This document shows positions 46,225 through 59,200 of a stretch of 64,000 bases of DNA, piece by piece. Both the position numbers and the translations under genes were made by a program. Below the pieces are notes generated by a model. It ran no database searches. It saw nothing but the letters and a program-made list of their open reading frames with translations, and was not told the origin of the DNA. The number at the start of each line of letters is the position of its first letter. Position 1 is the first letter of the stretch. Source of the DNA: Cylindrodendrum hubeiense (Eukaryota > Ascomycota > Sordariomycetes > Hypocreales > Nectriaceae). The stretch is taken from contig JAANBB010000151.1 in NCBI GenBank assembly GCA_014621425.1, forward strand, positions 1 through 64,000. The letters run 5' to 3'.

Positions 46225-49200
46225 TCACCACTCAAGGGAAAGCCTTTCCACCCCCTCAACCAGCGCCTGGATCACAGGTCGATTGGCATTTCGTTCACCT
46301 CGCATCTTACCTACCTGCCTCATCCGTGTCCAGAATACAGGACAGTCCTTGCTATCGCAAGTGACCTCCTCCATGTGCCCGAGTCCAGAGCAGCTGCGAC
46401 AGACGGCCAGAACCTCTTCAAGACGGCGCTCCTCAGTGCTTAGCCGCGTCTGCAGCGCGAGGAGCGACGCCGGCGCATTGGCGCGGCAGCGCGGGCACAG
46501 TGGGTTGTCTTCGTGCGAAAACTTGGCTCTGCAGACGAGGCAGTGCGTTGACCTCATGTACGATTCTAGCGTCGTCTTCTTGGTGCCCAGCGTCGTGGCG
46601 TGGCGCACCCGCTGAACTTTGGGCATCTCGTCGTACCACTGCCGCACGTTGGCTCCGACAAGGTTGAAGATACGCTCAAGCGGCGGGATCAGGTTCTTGG
46701 AGACGTAGTATTCTGCATCGAGCTGCCAGTGCGGGTTGCTGAGAAGCTCCTCAGGCGCCACGCACCGGTCGATGAGTCGTGCGCCAGGTGCCCCCGTGAT
46801 GACGACGTACGGAACTCGTTCGCCGTACTGCGGCTCTGCGCGCGCGTCTGCCAGCATTCGCTTAGTGCTAATCATCGCGCCGGCAGGCGCTGTGCCTTTG
46901 TCGGAATACGTCCCGAGTCGGACCTCTTTGGCGAAGCAAAAGTCCTGTACAGAGACCGTGTTGCGCATTAGCTTTTCGCACTGTTGCTGGAAATACGTCT
47001 TGATCTGGCTGAGGTCGGCCGTCTCGAAAAGGAGTCTGAGAGCCTTCTCTTCGATCATCTGTTCTGCTGGCGTTCCGTCACGGCGGACTGTTTCGATTCC
47101 TTTGGCATCAAAGTCTGGCTTCACCTGATCGCGGCTCTCGTACTTGTAGCCGACGTAGCGTTTTTTGGCCAGAAGAACGCACGGGTGGTACACCTTCTCG
47201 AATTTCAGCTTGATGGGCCGAGGATTCATGTCCGTTATGGCTTTGGCGATTTCGTTGCCGATGTCAAATGCCTGATCCTTCGTTCTTCCCTTTAGGTGAA
47301 TAAACAAACTATCCGTGTCGCCATAGACCACCTCGGCGCCCCATCGCTCAACCGAATGAATGTGAGCAGCCGCCCTCTCGAGGGTTTCTCGCCCAGTTTG
47401 TACGATACTGTCTGCAATCTCCGAACAGGGCATGCGACCAGAGAATGATGCAGATGTGTAGCCGTAGGTGACATTGGCGAGCAGTTTCAAAGCAAGCTGC
47501 CGATTGTTCAACAGCTGCTGGAGTTTCTTGTCATCCCTATCCTGCTTCATGCCGCTTTTGACCATGACTCGGGTCTCCAGAATCTCCGTAAGCATCTTGG
47601 CGAGGAGAGATTTGCGGATCACTGACTTTGCGTACATTATGCCGTTAGGTGCAATGTTGATGTGATCCTCCAATAATGCCAAGAGACCCTGCTGTCGCTT
47701 GTACTCTGAAAAGCCCATCTTGTTCATGCCCCTCCAATTCGTAATTCGCCCCAAGAATGTCGAATAACAGTAGTTGTATGCAATCATGACGCTCGGGTAC
47801 AGACTTTGGAAGTCCAGAACCAGGACAGGACTGTTGTAGAAAGCGCTCTGAGGTTCCATGACGAGCGGGAGACACTCAAGAGCATTCTGGCCACCGACCT
47901 GCTTTCGACTGGGCGAGACGAGAAGAAAGTTCTCTGGTTTCGCGATCCGAAACATTATCGACTCAACCTTGAACTGGGATCCTCGCGAGAAGACAGAGAA
48001 GAAGTCGACACCTAGTAGCCGGGCTTGCTCGCTAGTCCTTGAAATGAGCTCGTTGGCCTCCAGGATTTCAATGTCCAGTCTAGTTCGACTTTGGTAATAC
48101 CTAAGCATCCTGTTTAGGTCTCGATGTTTGCCGCTCTTGTACCAGCTTGTGAGAGTCTTCCAAGCATAGTGTGGGATCCGACGGTGGAGGAGATGCCAGA
48201 CGACATTCTCCATTGTGTATTGAAGGAGATTCAGTTCGCCTCGCATGGCTCTCCAGATGTTGATCATGTGCCTTCCCGTGACTCGAATGGTTGAGGTGGT
48301 ATTGAATCCCCACTTGTCGTTATCTTTGCCGAATCTCCCATGCGATTCCGTCTTCATTCGACTAAACTCATCACACAGATTGTAGTCGTATTTGAGCCTC
48401 GCCCTCTCAATCAAGTACCCCCATGAACTCCCATGAACTTCATACCCAGTCAAAATGTCAGGGTCATGAGTCCTCACAATCTCCACCATTCGGACCATCA
48501 AGTCCAACTCGGAAGTCTCTTCAACAACCTCTGCTGTTGTCTGACGTCGCATGAGACGCGGCAAATCGGAATCACTAGACAGCACGAGAATGCCTGACTG
48601 GACTGGGTCCGACAAACTCTGGCTATTCAGCACAGTTTCGTCCGATTTCAAGGACCAGAACATGCATTGAACCTCATCCTCCTCGGGGTTAGGCACGAAC
48701 TTGCCCCGGGTATTTACATGAACTTCCAAACTCATAGTGCTCATGTATTGAGCTTCGTGTTCAACAGTCGTCTGCTTCTTCCCTTGAGTGTATTTGAATC
48801 CGTGCTTATTTTTCGGTGTCGGACCCTCAATTTGAGAGAGGTATTGCCTCGGGGTCGCCAAGTAGCTGGACGTTGGCTCCTCCGTTGCACGCCGTTCCTT
48901 TTCGCTCCACCAGGTCTTCACTTCATCGAATGTAGGTGGGAGGTTTGCGACTTCCCAGCTTCTCCAGGTACAGGTTTTGCTCTGTCGCTCATACTCTCGG
49001 CGCATTTGTAATTTGTCAAGGTTGCGGCCTTGCTTGAGCCCATAATTCGCTGGTGAGGTGGCCGTTGGATCGAAGTCGGGGAGAAAGGGAAGGGTATTAC
49101 TTTCAAGTCGGAACTCTCGCCCTGCATATTCCCTAGTTCGAACCGGGACATCTTTTTCTCTGCTGTAATATGCATCCTGGTAAATGGCGTCCGGGAGAAG

Positions 49201-51350
49201 ATAGTCTTTCAGGGATGTAGCCACCACTGAGGCGGAAGGAGGCAGTGATGAAAATATAAGCGTTTGGGGACTCGATAAGCTTCCAACCGCTCTTCGGATC
49301 CGTGTTTGGAGACTATCATCGGAGAGTAGGTCGGATGATGCCAGAGACGAAAAGAAATCAGGCTGGGACCCAGACATGTCTCCAGCTTGAACAAGCGAAT
49401 TAGGATCGAAGGAAACATGCTTCTTTAACCCGCCGTCATCGCTCTGCTGGGAACATGACAGCTGACTTCTCTGGCTAAGCCGAAATTTCGTATTGGGATC
49501 ATTGCGGTCCTTTACAACAGCGAAGTTTAGGGTCTGATTGGGACCAGAAGTGTCCTTTGCTGGAGGTATCTGGATTTTGCCCAACAATGAAGAGCGATTC
49601 AACGTGCCCGATTCTTTGGATCTGGATGTGGTTGGTTTGACTATGCTTTCTCTTTCCCCCTGAGAGACCACTTCGCCTTTGGTTGATAGCGGTTCATCCC
49701 GTCTCACCCGCTTGACAGGGATCTGGGATGATGGCAATTCCGACATAGAACGTTTAAGCGCTGTCTTATCCAACACAGCGGGTTGAGCCATCTTCGGTGT
49801 TCGCCCGATGAAACCATCATGCTCTGCAACATTGATCAGGCTTTGAGTAAATGGGATGTTAGGGAGCTTGCCAGTCTTCAGCCCACTTTGACAGAGACCA
49901 AGCACTAAGAGGTCTTCCGAATCGCTCAGGACATCGGGGGCCACGACACGGTCGGATCTACTTCCAGTAGATTTATTTGGAAGATTTTTGAGATTTTTGG
50001 AAGCTTTCTTCTCCATGGAAAACATCATTGTGATCGCCTCTTCGTCCGAATCATCGGGGAACCACTCATCGTGTCCCTCGCCAGCTTGAAGAACCTTTAT
50101 CTCATCGACCTCAATACTGCTGGTAGGGTCCTGTCCGTTTTGAGTTTGGCCGGAGGGAAGTCCTAGAACCGGCATGAGATTTGATGGATAAAGGTCTTCA
50201 ACAGATTCAAGGGTGGTTTTGACGGTATGTTCAAAAGGCAAGACCCTCGCAAAGGTTTCGAAGCTGAACTCGAGTTCACTTGCACCTTTCTCGGCCGCGA
50301 TGAGATCTCGAATCTGGTCCCGATACTCCTCCTCATGTATCCAGCCTTGTGGTTGTGATTGCCGAGGGTCGGCAGACATCGATACAAGAACGTCTGGGGG
50401 AAACGGGGTGCTGCCTTGGCCTGGATGCTGCATCTTGCGCTTCCGCCTCTTAGTTTCGTCTTTCCAGAGACCCGCCATGCTATGAACCAATTTTAGACCG
50501 CCTGGAATTGGATTGACCCGCTCGATGAAATCATGATGCAACGGTCGCTGTTTGACCAGTTTTCGATTGAGAATGTCGTGAACACAAATGTCCACTTCAA
50601 TTGAGCAGTGGCTGACCCTGGGAAGAGTCGTCTCATCAGTAGTATAATCGGTCGGAATGGACCGGCTATGCCAGAGATGGATCGAATTTGAGCCTTGATC
50701 ATGCTCAGGAATAGGGGATCGGAAGCGCGTGGTTGATGAGTCGAGATTGTCACACCCATACAAGTTGTAATCCGACATGAACTGCAGTAGGTATTGAAGG
50801 TGGGCTTCGTAGGGCTGAAACTTGTACTTCATGATAACTCCTTGCTGGAGAAGATCGGCCAATCTCGTCATGACGACGGGATTGAACATGTAGATCTTGA
50901 GGAAGTATCGATAGCCGACATGGAAGCCGTAGAAGGGAACACCCTTGACAAGGGTAATTCTGGCTACATACTTCGCGTTGTCGCCATATTGATCGCGCCG
51001 ATAGCTGACCGCCAAGGCATGGTCAATGGAAAGATGAAGCCGATAGATGTAGGCACCCACTTGAAGGAGAGTGTCAGTAACAAGGTGTTGGAGCAATCAT
51101 GACCAGACCAACCTTCATCTGGGTCTAAGCCGCCCTCATACTCGACGTAGAGATACGGGAATGCACCATGAATATGCGCGCAGACCTTTTGACCTGTCTC
51201 AGTCGATCCGAAGACCCTGATAACGGGCACCTTGGGACCCTTGGTGATTTGCGACGGTCGCACGTCATTGCGAAGTTGGGGGTCATAACGGGTAGGCGTG
51301 GCCTGGTAATGGTCGATGCAATTCAGTCTGACCCGGAACAGGTCCATCAT
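46225..51350 (-). CDS. REV3: DNA polymerase zeta catalytic subunit Rev3
   Basis: Two exons (51350-51113 and 51059-46225) with a 53-nt intron (GTTGGT donor, CTGAC branch, TCAAG acceptor) give 1690 residues. Rev3 is the B-family catalytic subunit of translesion polymerase zeta, acting with Rev7 and the Pol31/Pol32 subunits. The N-terminus (MDLFRVRLNCIDHYQA, then RVFGSTETGQKVCAHIHG) is typical. Polymerase motifs in order: DFQSLYPSVMIAYNYCYST at about residue 1163; KLLANVTYGYTSASFSGRMP at about 1275; YGDTDSLF at about 1326; and KKRYVGYKY. The two C-terminal cysteine clusters are intact: CLVCRAKFSHEDNPLCPRC, and CRSC...CDSKDC, the second being the iron-sulphur site that binds Pol31. About residues 250-750 are a disordered Ser-rich insert usual for Rev3. 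Two adjacent ATG codons (51350 and 51347) are possible starts. Confidence 0.96.
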
Positions 51351-51737
51351 CCTCACCCTTCCGCTCCATCAGGCCCTATTCAGCAATAGTTGAATTTGTG
51401 CATTATCCAAAAAGTTGTCGTCAAGGCAGGGACTCAATTCACGGCACGGTTCACATGCGACCGACGCGCCGGGCACCACCCATGTTGATGCCTTCAGCTC
51501 GCGCGGTCACGTGGCGATAACCCGCTTATCAATAAACTTTGGCGTCGTCTCGCGACGCCGGGGTCGACGTCAAAGTCGACCTTGGCACCTAGGTACCTAT
51601 TTCCACCCGCTGTTCGTCCGACCCAACACTGCTGCGCGACGATATTAATTGTCCAAACGGCATCGCCATCTCATTCCCTTCATTTGAGTAGCAAAAACCC
51701 CCAACCCGCGCAAATCGCCTTACCACAATCACCCACC
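51351..51737. promoter_or_regulatory. Shared divergent promoter region of REV3 and SLU7
   Basis: The two start codons are 387 bp apart on opposite strands, so both promoters must lie here or overlap. The interval is GC-moderate, with a CACGTGGC element near 51509-51516 and the GGTACCTA sequence near 51591 that is common in Hypocreales intergenic DNA. Specific factor sites are not claimed. Confidence 0.5.
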
Positions 51738-53123
51738 ATGCCACCCCCAAAGCCGCCTTCTGGCGCAGGCGCGGCCTCCAAGGAGGAAAACATCTACATC
51801 CCGTCCTTCATCAGTAAACGACCGTTCTACGCTGGTGAAGAGGGCGACGAAAACGACACCGACTACCTCAAGCATCAACGCCGAGAGGAAAAGAACGAGA
51901 AATCGCAATGGTACGACCGCGGCAGGAAAGCCGGTCCTGCGGCCACCAAATACCGAAAGGGCGCTTGCGAGAACTGCGGCGCGATGACGCACAAGGCAAA
52001 GGACTGCCTGAGCCGACCCAGGGCAAAGGGCGCCAAGTGGTCAGGGAAGGATATCCAGGCCGATGAGGTGATCCAGGACGTGAAGATGGGATGGGACGCC
52101 AAGCGAGACCGCTGGAACGGTTACGATGCCAAGGAGTACCGTAACGTGGTGGATGAGTACAACCAAATGGAAGACCTGCGAAAGCAGACCCAGGCTGCCA
52201 CGGGAAGCGACGACGAGAACGATGATGGCGACAAGTACGCTGAGGAGAACGATATGAGCAAGCATCAGAGCACAGCAACTCGGCAACTAAGAATCAGAGA
52301 AGACACGGCCAAATACTTGCTCAACCTTGATCTCGAGTCCGCAAAGTACGATCCAAAGACCAGATCTTTAATCAACAGTGGCGCCACAGCGGACAAGGCT
52401 GCTGATTTGTTCGCCGAGGAGGGATTTATGCGAGGGTCCGGCGAGGCTGGCGACTTCGATCAGGCTCAGAAATATGCTTGGGAGGCGCAAGAGAAGAGCG
52501 GCGATACCACCCAGCATCTCCAAGCCAATCCCACAGCAGGAGAGTTTTACCGGAAGAAGGAGAGGGAAGAGGCGGAGGCAAAACGGGCGGAGAAAGAGAG
52601 GCTTCTGCTGGAGAAGTACGGTTCAGATGAACAAAAGACGATGCCATCCGCTCTTCGCAACATGGCTATCACTGAGTCTGAGACCTTTGTGGAATACGAC
52701 GAGGCTGGTTTAATCAAGGGGGCACCACGAAAGGAAGCCAAGTCCAAGTACGCCGAAGACGTGCTCATCAACAACCACACCTCTGTATGGGGCAGCTGGT
52801 GGTCTAGCTTCAAATGGGGCTACTCTTGCTGTCACTCATTTGTCAAGAATAGCTACTGCACTGGCGAAGACGGCAAGGAGGCTTGGGAGGCAGCTGAGAG
52901 GCAACGCAGTGGTGCAAATCTCGTCATAGACGACCCGGAGGAGGCTCAAGCCAAGGAGGATGCGGATCAGGATGAAGCAGCCGATACCAAAGCGAAGAAG
53001 CGGTCTCGAGAAGAGATGATGAATGGGGTAACGGAAGAGGAGATGGACGAGTACAGGCGAAAAAGGACGGTTACGGCTGATCCCATGGCGAAGATGTTGG
53101 GCACGGATGAGCTTTTAACATAG
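51738..53123 (+). CDS. SLU7: Pre-mRNA-splicing factor Slu7
   Basis: An intronless frame of 461 residues from ATG 51738, after a short CA-rich leader (ACCCACCATG context). Slu7 acts in the second catalytic step of splicing, helping 3' splice-site selection. The zinc knuckle [14 protein letters not shown] (CX2CX4HX4C, about residues 77-90) is preceded by a KYRKGAC segment. The Slu7 core includes [15 protein letters not shown] and, near the C-terminus, [20 protein letters not shown] with [14 protein letters not shown], which are highly characteristic. The tail is acidic and then basic ([11 protein letters not shown]). The open frame extends upstream of 51738, but that part has no family similarity. 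Confidence 0.96.
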   Translation: MPPPKPPSGAGAASKEENIYIPSFISKRPFYAGEEGDENDTDYLKHQRREEKNEKSQWYDRGRKAGPAATKYRKGACENCGAMTHKAKDCLSRPRAKGAKWSGKDIQADEVIQDVKMGWDAKRDRWNGYDAKEYRNVVDEYNQMEDLRKQTQAATGSDDENDDGDKYAEENDMSKHQSTATRQLRIREDTAKYLLNLDLESAKYDPKTRSLINSGATADKAADLFAEEGFMRGSGEAGDFDQAQKYAWEAQEKSGDTTQHLQANPTAGEFYRKKEREEAEAKRAEKERLLLEKYGSDEQKTMPSALRNMAITESETFVEYDEAGLIKGAPRKEAKSKYAEDVLINNHTSVWGSWWSSFKWGYSCCHSFVKNSYCTGEDGKEAWEAAERQRSGANLVIDDPEEAQAKEDADQDEAADTKAKKRSREEMMNGVTEEEMDEYRRKRTVTADPMAKMLGTDELLT

Positions 53124-53454
53124 CATTGCATTCGATGTACATTAAATTAGAATTTTTCAAAGACATCAAATGTCTGACAACACTTCGAATACCATGGAAT
53201 GACAGCGTCAAGCGATTCACACGATAACAGACAGATGAGGGTTTGGACGATGGTGGAATTTCGTTTGACTCATGTACACAGTAGAGCAAAGGAACCTGAG
53301 TTTTTTTTTGTCGTTAACGTTCGGCGAAATCATTCCATTTTTATCCTCTGGCCAACGCCGCAAGCTATGAAGAGAATCCCCTTCCTATGAGTGGTATTCC
53401 GGTCCCAGCAGCCCTAGACAAGTGGGAGAGCCATCAATGCACAATTTGGTACAT
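53124..53454. other. SLU7-RPS9 tail-to-tail spacer
   Basis: It is 331 bp and contains the 3' UTRs of two convergent genes. No coding sequence is seen. Confidence 0.6.
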
Positions 53455-54167
53455 TTATTCCTCATCCTCCTCCTCCTCGGCGTCACCGCTCTCGGCGGCC
53501 TTGGCCTTCTTTCTGCGGACACGGCCGGGGCGGCCTCCACCGAAGGGCGAGGTGAGGGAGAAGTCAATGTGCTTCTGGGAGTCGAGACGGACGATGAAAG
53601 AAGGAACGTTGACGATCTGCTTTCCGACGCGGATGTGGCGCTGGCGGATCAGGACACGGGCGTGGTGGATGGACTTGGCAAGACCAAGCTTGTAGACGCA
53701 GGTCTGGAGGCGGCGCTCCAAGAAATCCTCGATCTTCAGGGCCAGGACGTAATCGAGCTTCATGCGGGACTCATCGAGGACACCGACACGGACGAGACGG
53801 CGAATGAGCGCATTGCCTTCGAAGAGACGCTTGGGGTCCTTCTCGTCGAGGGTAAGAAGCTGACTGTGTGCGTTGTTAGAAACTCCAATCTTTCGTGTCG
53901 TGAGCGCAAGAGTTTCGGCTTACCGGGCAGCACGACGGATCTTGGACAGAGTCAGACTGACTCGCCAGACCTCACGCTTGTTGCGCAGGCCATACTCGCC
54001 AACGAGCTTGAGCTCGGAGTCACTACGGGTTATATGTCAGTCTTCGGTCACAATCGACTTGAACAGAGACAAGCTCATATTCAGTGGCCGGTGATTACTG
54101 ACAGTCGGGCAGCCTCGAAGGGTCTGCGGGGGACACGAGCGGTCTTCGAATACGCGCGAGGAGGCAT
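53455..54167 (-). CDS. RPS9: 40S ribosomal protein S9 (uS4)
   Basis: Three coding exons (54167-54103, 54022-53924, 53863-53455) with introns of 80 nt (GTCAGT...CGTAG) and 60 nt (GTAAGC...CACAG) give 190 residues, the usual length. uS4 is a primary rRNA-binding protein of the small subunit. The start [21 protein letters not shown] continues as [20 protein letters not shown] and [20 protein letters not shown]. The S4 RNA-binding domain is in exon 3 ([51 protein letters not shown]). The C-terminus is basic, then acidic ([10 protein letters not shown]). The second exon-exon join restores RRAARQLL exactly. Confidence 0.97.
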
Positions 54168-54538
54168 CCTGATATCCTGTTAATTGATGCGCGTTGGGAC
54201 GTTGACGGCGACGGTACTCACTTGACTTTCTCCTTGGTGTTTGGCGGGTGATGAACTTTTGCACACAAGGTCGGGAAATCGCCAACTTGTGGGGAGGTAA
54301 ATTTGGCGGTTTAGAGGTCACGTGTGCACATTTCTGGGAACCCTAATGGGGCCCTTGGCCCACCACCCACATTCGCCCTTGCCCTACCTGGGGCCGAAAA
54401 AAAAATCGGATTATCCTAGCACCCGCTCCCACAAGCCGCCTTCGAAATCCACAACACCAAGGCGAAGGACTTCACCATCTCTTTCGCCAACCACGACCAC
54501 TTACACAACCCTCCCGCGTCCCCAGTACACGATTCGAG
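54168..54538. promoter_or_regulatory. Divergent RPS9/RPL21 promoter with an RPS9 5'-UTR intron
   Basis: The RPS9 and RPL21 start codons are 371 bp apart on opposite strands. On the minus strand, GTGAGT at 54221 and a CAG ending at 54169 define a probable 53-nt intron ending one base before the RPS9 ATG, a layout common for fungal ribosomal-protein genes. A poly-A tract at 54397-54404 lies between the genes. Confidence 0.6.
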
Positions 54539-55226
54539 ATGGGTCACTCCTACGGAAAGAGAGCGGGCACCCGCGTATGTGCAATGCCGCATTCGATCAC
54601 TTCGGCATCGTGCTGATATTATTTCTAGTATGCCTTCAGCCGGCAGTTCCGCCAGAAGGGCATGATCGCCCTGAACACCTACCTCAAGCAGTACCAGTGA
54701 GTTCTGCCACGGCCTGCGATTGCACGCGGCGAGACTGACATACTTTCAGCGTCGGTGACATTGTCGATATCCGAACCAACGGTGCTGTCCAGAAGGGGTA
54801 AGACGACTCTCCAAATCACCTTGCGAAAACCGCGAATTGCGAACTTTACGCCGGGAAATGTGCGAAGGGACAGACTTGCTAACAACTCGACACAGTATGC
54901 CCTACAAGGTCTACCACGGTAAGACTGGTGTCATCTACAACGTCGCCAAGGCTGCCGTCGGCGTCATCATCTACAAGAAGGTCAAGCACCGCTACCTCGA
55001 GAAGCGAATCAACATCCGAATCGAGCACATCGCCCCCTCGCGATCCCGAGAGGACTTCCTGAAGCGAGTGAAGGCCAACGCCGAGGCCAAGAAGCAGGCC
55101 AAGGCTGACGGTGTCGCTGTCTCCGTCAAGCGCCAGCCCCTCGGCCCCCGAGAGGCCCGCACCGTCTCTCTTACCGACTGCCCTCCCGAGACCGTCACCC
55201 CTCTCCCCTACGAGACTACTATCTAA
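54539..55226 (+). CDS. RPL21: 60S ribosomal protein L21 (eL21)
   Basis: Four exons (54539-54574, 54629-54696, 54750-54797, 54896-55226) joined through introns of 54, 53 and 98 nt give exactly 160 residues, the family length. It starts MGHSYGKRAGTR and continues YAFSRQFRQKGMIALNTYLK, VGDIVDIRTNGAVQKGMPYK and YHGKTGVIYNVAKAAVGVII, ending PPETVTPLPYETTI. All are diagnostic of eL21, a large-subunit protein. Introns use GTATGT, GTGAGT and GTAAGA donors, and the last has a TGCTAAC branch site. A dense intron cluster at the 5' end is typical of ribosomal-protein genes. Confidence 0.97.
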
Positions 55227-56212
55227 AAAGATTTTGGGGGTTATGTGGGTTGCTTCTTTTTGCTTGGGGTGTTGCGTCCGGATGGGAAAGAACTCTGCAT
55301 GGCAAGGGCTTGCATTTTGATGTCCATAGGGAATGAGACCAAAAGACCTTGGGAACAAAACTTGTCTGCATTTGATGGATCTCTCTAGTGACGTGCGTCT
55401 GGCCTGTTGGGCACTAGGCGACGACTTGGGCATGCCAAATGGACTACCCGTCGTCCAAACAATTGTCGGGTGCAACTCAATACCAAAAGCTGAGGACCCC
55501 TCAGCGAAGTTATGTGAACGCAGCTTGCCTCCAGGTGCAACTCTTCCATGAGTATTTCCTATGTCTCCGTCTCTAAGGTTGCTTAAACAGTGATTCACAT
55601 GAACTCCCCACCCCGATATCTCTTGCACCAAGCTTGCGACGCCCAAGAAGTTTTCAAAACACCGCAACTTCAATGTGATTGCAACATTCATAACATTTCT
55701 ATCCCGATGAAGATTAACCCCATTCACAACTTCACCACCCATGCCGTGGACCAATTTCTCGTATTCGCAGGGCGGATAATCTGACATCCGGTTCCGCACC
55801 CAAGAACTGCACCGCCCCGACCCCACTCTGTTGCAGCTCCGGCAAGCGCCTGTATGACGCCTCCCACCTAGAATTAGGTAGCCACTGAAAGTTGTCGCAC
55901 TCCCAAAGCCAAGGCCGACCAAGGCATCATCGCCCCAATACTTGTCACTGCTGACGACGACTTCTCTCCCGTACTCACGCGCCATATCATACCGGCGACG
56001 AGCCTGTTTTTGCATCTGAATTTCTTCCCTTTGTTAATTCTCTCCTCCCTTGGCATTACTCGCGCGGCGGTGTCGGCCCACGTCTTCCGTCTCGTGATCC
56101 CAGGGGTTCCGCGATAAATCATCCCCTCCTAATCTTCCTGGCGTCGCGCAACTTCCTCCTTCATCACACCTGCTAATAGCCTCGCGGAGCTTTTCCGCCA
56201 CCAACCACAATC
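55227..56212. other. RPL21-SLA2 intergenic region
   Basis: It holds the RPL21 3' flank and the SLA2 promoter (CT-rich just before 56213). On the minus strand one frame stays open from 56015 to 54879 (378 codons), partly antisense to RPL21 exon 4. No family is recognised in it, so it is described as a finding and not called as a gene. Confidence 0.45.
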
Positions 56213-59200
56213 ATGGCAGCCGTTCGTGGCATGGAGCACACCAAGTCAGTGAATCACTGTTGCGCCGGGAGAGGCGGATGCTAACTCGTCATCTCCACGC
56301 AGGACCGATCAGGAGCTTGCCATCAACATCAAGAAAGCTACCAACAACGAAGAGATCTCCCCCAAGCGCAAACATGTGCGAGCATGCATTGTCTACACCT
56401 GGGACCACCGGTCCTCGACCGCGTTCTGGGCTGGCATCAAGGTGTACGAATCAGCTCCTTGGTCAACCTCCTCTCCGCCGCTGCTAACCCCATCATGATA
56501 GCCAACCGATCCTCGCCGACGAAGTCCAGACCTTCAAGGCCCTCATTACCGTCCACAAAGTCCTCCAAGAAGGTCACCCCAGCGCCCTGAAGGAGGCAAT
56601 GGCCAACCGCGGTTGGATCGACAGCCTAAACCGCGGCCTGAACGGCGAGGGAATGCGCGGTTACGGACCCTTGATCCGCGAATACGTCTACTACCTCCTT
56701 GCGAAGCTCTCCTTCCATCACCAGCATCAGGAATTTAACGGAACGTTCGAGTACGAGGAGTACCTGAGTTTGAAGGCCATCAATGACCCCAACGAGGGCT
56801 ATGAAACCATCACCGACCTGATGGTGCTGCAGGATAAGATTGAGCAGTTCCAGAAACTCATCTTCTCCCACTTCCGGAACGTCGGAAACAACGAGTGTCG
56901 TATTGCAGCGCTGGTGCCTCTTGTTCAGGAGAGCTATGGCATCTACAAGTTCATCACTAGCATGCTTCGTGCCATGCACTCTAGTCAGTGATCCCTCCTT
57001 TTCGTTGGTGCAGAACCACGAATGCTAACAACAACCAGCGACCGGTGATGACGATGCCCTGGAGCCCCTCCGACAACGATACAATGCTCAGCATTACCGC
57101 CTCGTCAAGTTCTACTACGAGTGTTCCAACCTCCGATATCTCACCAGCCTCATCACCATCCCGAAGCTCCCTCAAGACCCTCCCAACCTTCTCTCCGAAG
57201 ACGACGAAGCTCCGGCGCTCCCCGCTCGACCGAAGCAGGAAATTGAGCGACAGCCGTCTCCTCCGCAAGAGTCCAAATCGGAGGAACCTGATGAGATGTC
57301 CGAATTCTGGAAGAGCGAGCTGGATCGCCAGAACCGGGAGTATGAGGAGCAGCAGCGAGTCCTCGAGGAGCGCCAGCAACAAGCGTTATTGACGCAACAA
57401 CAGGCGCAGCTTCAAGCGCAGCGCGAGTTTGAGGAGCAGCAGCGCACCCTAATGGAACAACAACAGCGTGAGCAGGAGGCTCTGTTGGCTCAGCAAGCGC
57501 AGTGGCAGACTCAGGGCCGCCTGGCTGAGTTGGAGCGTGAAAACCTGAACGCCCGAGCTCAGTACGAGCGAGATCAGCTGATGCTCCAACAGTTCGACCA
57601 GCGTGTCAGGGGCCTGGAAAGCGAGCTCTCGCAATTGCAGAACAGTCTTGGCCAGCAAATCACGAGCAAGGACGACCAAATCCGAGCGCTGCAGGAGCAG
57701 GTCAACACTTGGAGAACCAAGTACGAGGCACTGGCCAAGCTCTACTCGCAGCTACGACATGAACACCTGGACCTCCTTCAGAAGTTCAAGACCGTCCAAC
57801 TCAAAGCTGCCAGCGCACAGGAGGCCATCGACCGACGGGAGAAGTTAGAGCGTGAGATCAAGACCAAGAACCTGGAGCTGGCTGACATGATTCGCGAGCG
57901 TGACCGCGCCATGCACGACAAGGACCGCCTAAGCGGTAGCAACAAGGACGAGTCCGAGAAGCTACGACGCGAGCTCCGCATGGCAATGGACCGGGCTGAT
58001 AATCTGGAGCGCAGCAAGGGCAACGAGCTGTCCACCATGCTGGCCAAGTACAACCGCGAGATGGCAGACCTCGAGGAGGCCCTCCGCAACAAGTCGCGGG
58101 CCCTTGAAGATGCCCAGACAACGCTCCGAGATGGTGGCTCTGATCTAGAGCAGCTTCTCCGAGAGAAGGAGGAGGAGCTCGAGGTCTACAAGGCGGGCAT
58201 GGACCAAACCCTTCTGGAGCTCAGCGAGCTTCAGCAGAACCAAGGCGAGACGGACAACGCCCTCGATGGACAGATTGATGCGCTTATTATGTCCAACCTG
58301 GACAAGATCAACGATATTATCGACTCAGTCCTCCAGGCTGGAGTTGCGCGTGTCGATGACGCACTATACGAGCTAGATTCGTCCATGCAAGCCGGAAACC
58401 AGAACGCCTCGCCATCATATGTCCTGTCTCAGATCGAGAAGGCGTCTGCCAATGCCATGGAATTTGCTACAGCCTTCAACAACTTCATTGCGGACGGCCC
58501 CAACAGCACACACGCTGAGCTGATCAAGACGATCAACGTCTTCTCCGGAGCTATCGCGGATGTTTGTAGTAACACCAAGGGTCTGAGCCGCCTGGCCACA
58601 GACGACAAGAAGACGGATTCACTTATGAACGGCGCCCGACAGTCGGCACAATCTACGGTGCACTTCTTCCGCGGGCTGCTGAGCTTCAGACTGGAAGGAA
58701 TGGAACCTCTGCAGAAGACGGACGTGGTCATCAACAACAACAATGATGTGCAGATGAACCTGCAGAAGCTCAACAAGCTCGTCGAAGTCTTTGCGCCAGG
58801 CTTCGGCAAGCTGATGAACAAGAAGGGCGATCTAGGAGACCTCGTGGACAGGGAACTGAGCAAGGCTGCCGATGCCATTGCGGCGGCAGCGGCGCGACTG
58901 GCCAAGCTCAAGAACAAGCCGCGTGACGGCTACTCGACCTACGAGCTTAAGGTCCACGACTCGATCTTGGACGCGGCGACCGCCATCACCAATGCCATCA
59001 CCCAGCTGATCCAAGCAGCTGCGTTGACGCAGCAGGAGATTGTGCAGGCGGGTCAGGGATCGTCTACCCGCACAGCCTTCTACAAGAAGAACAACCGATG
59101 GACGGAGGGGCTCATCTCAGCGGCCAAGGCGGTGGCGTCGTCTACGAACACGCTCATCGAGACGGCGGACGGAGTCATCTCCGGCCGCAACAGCCCTGAG

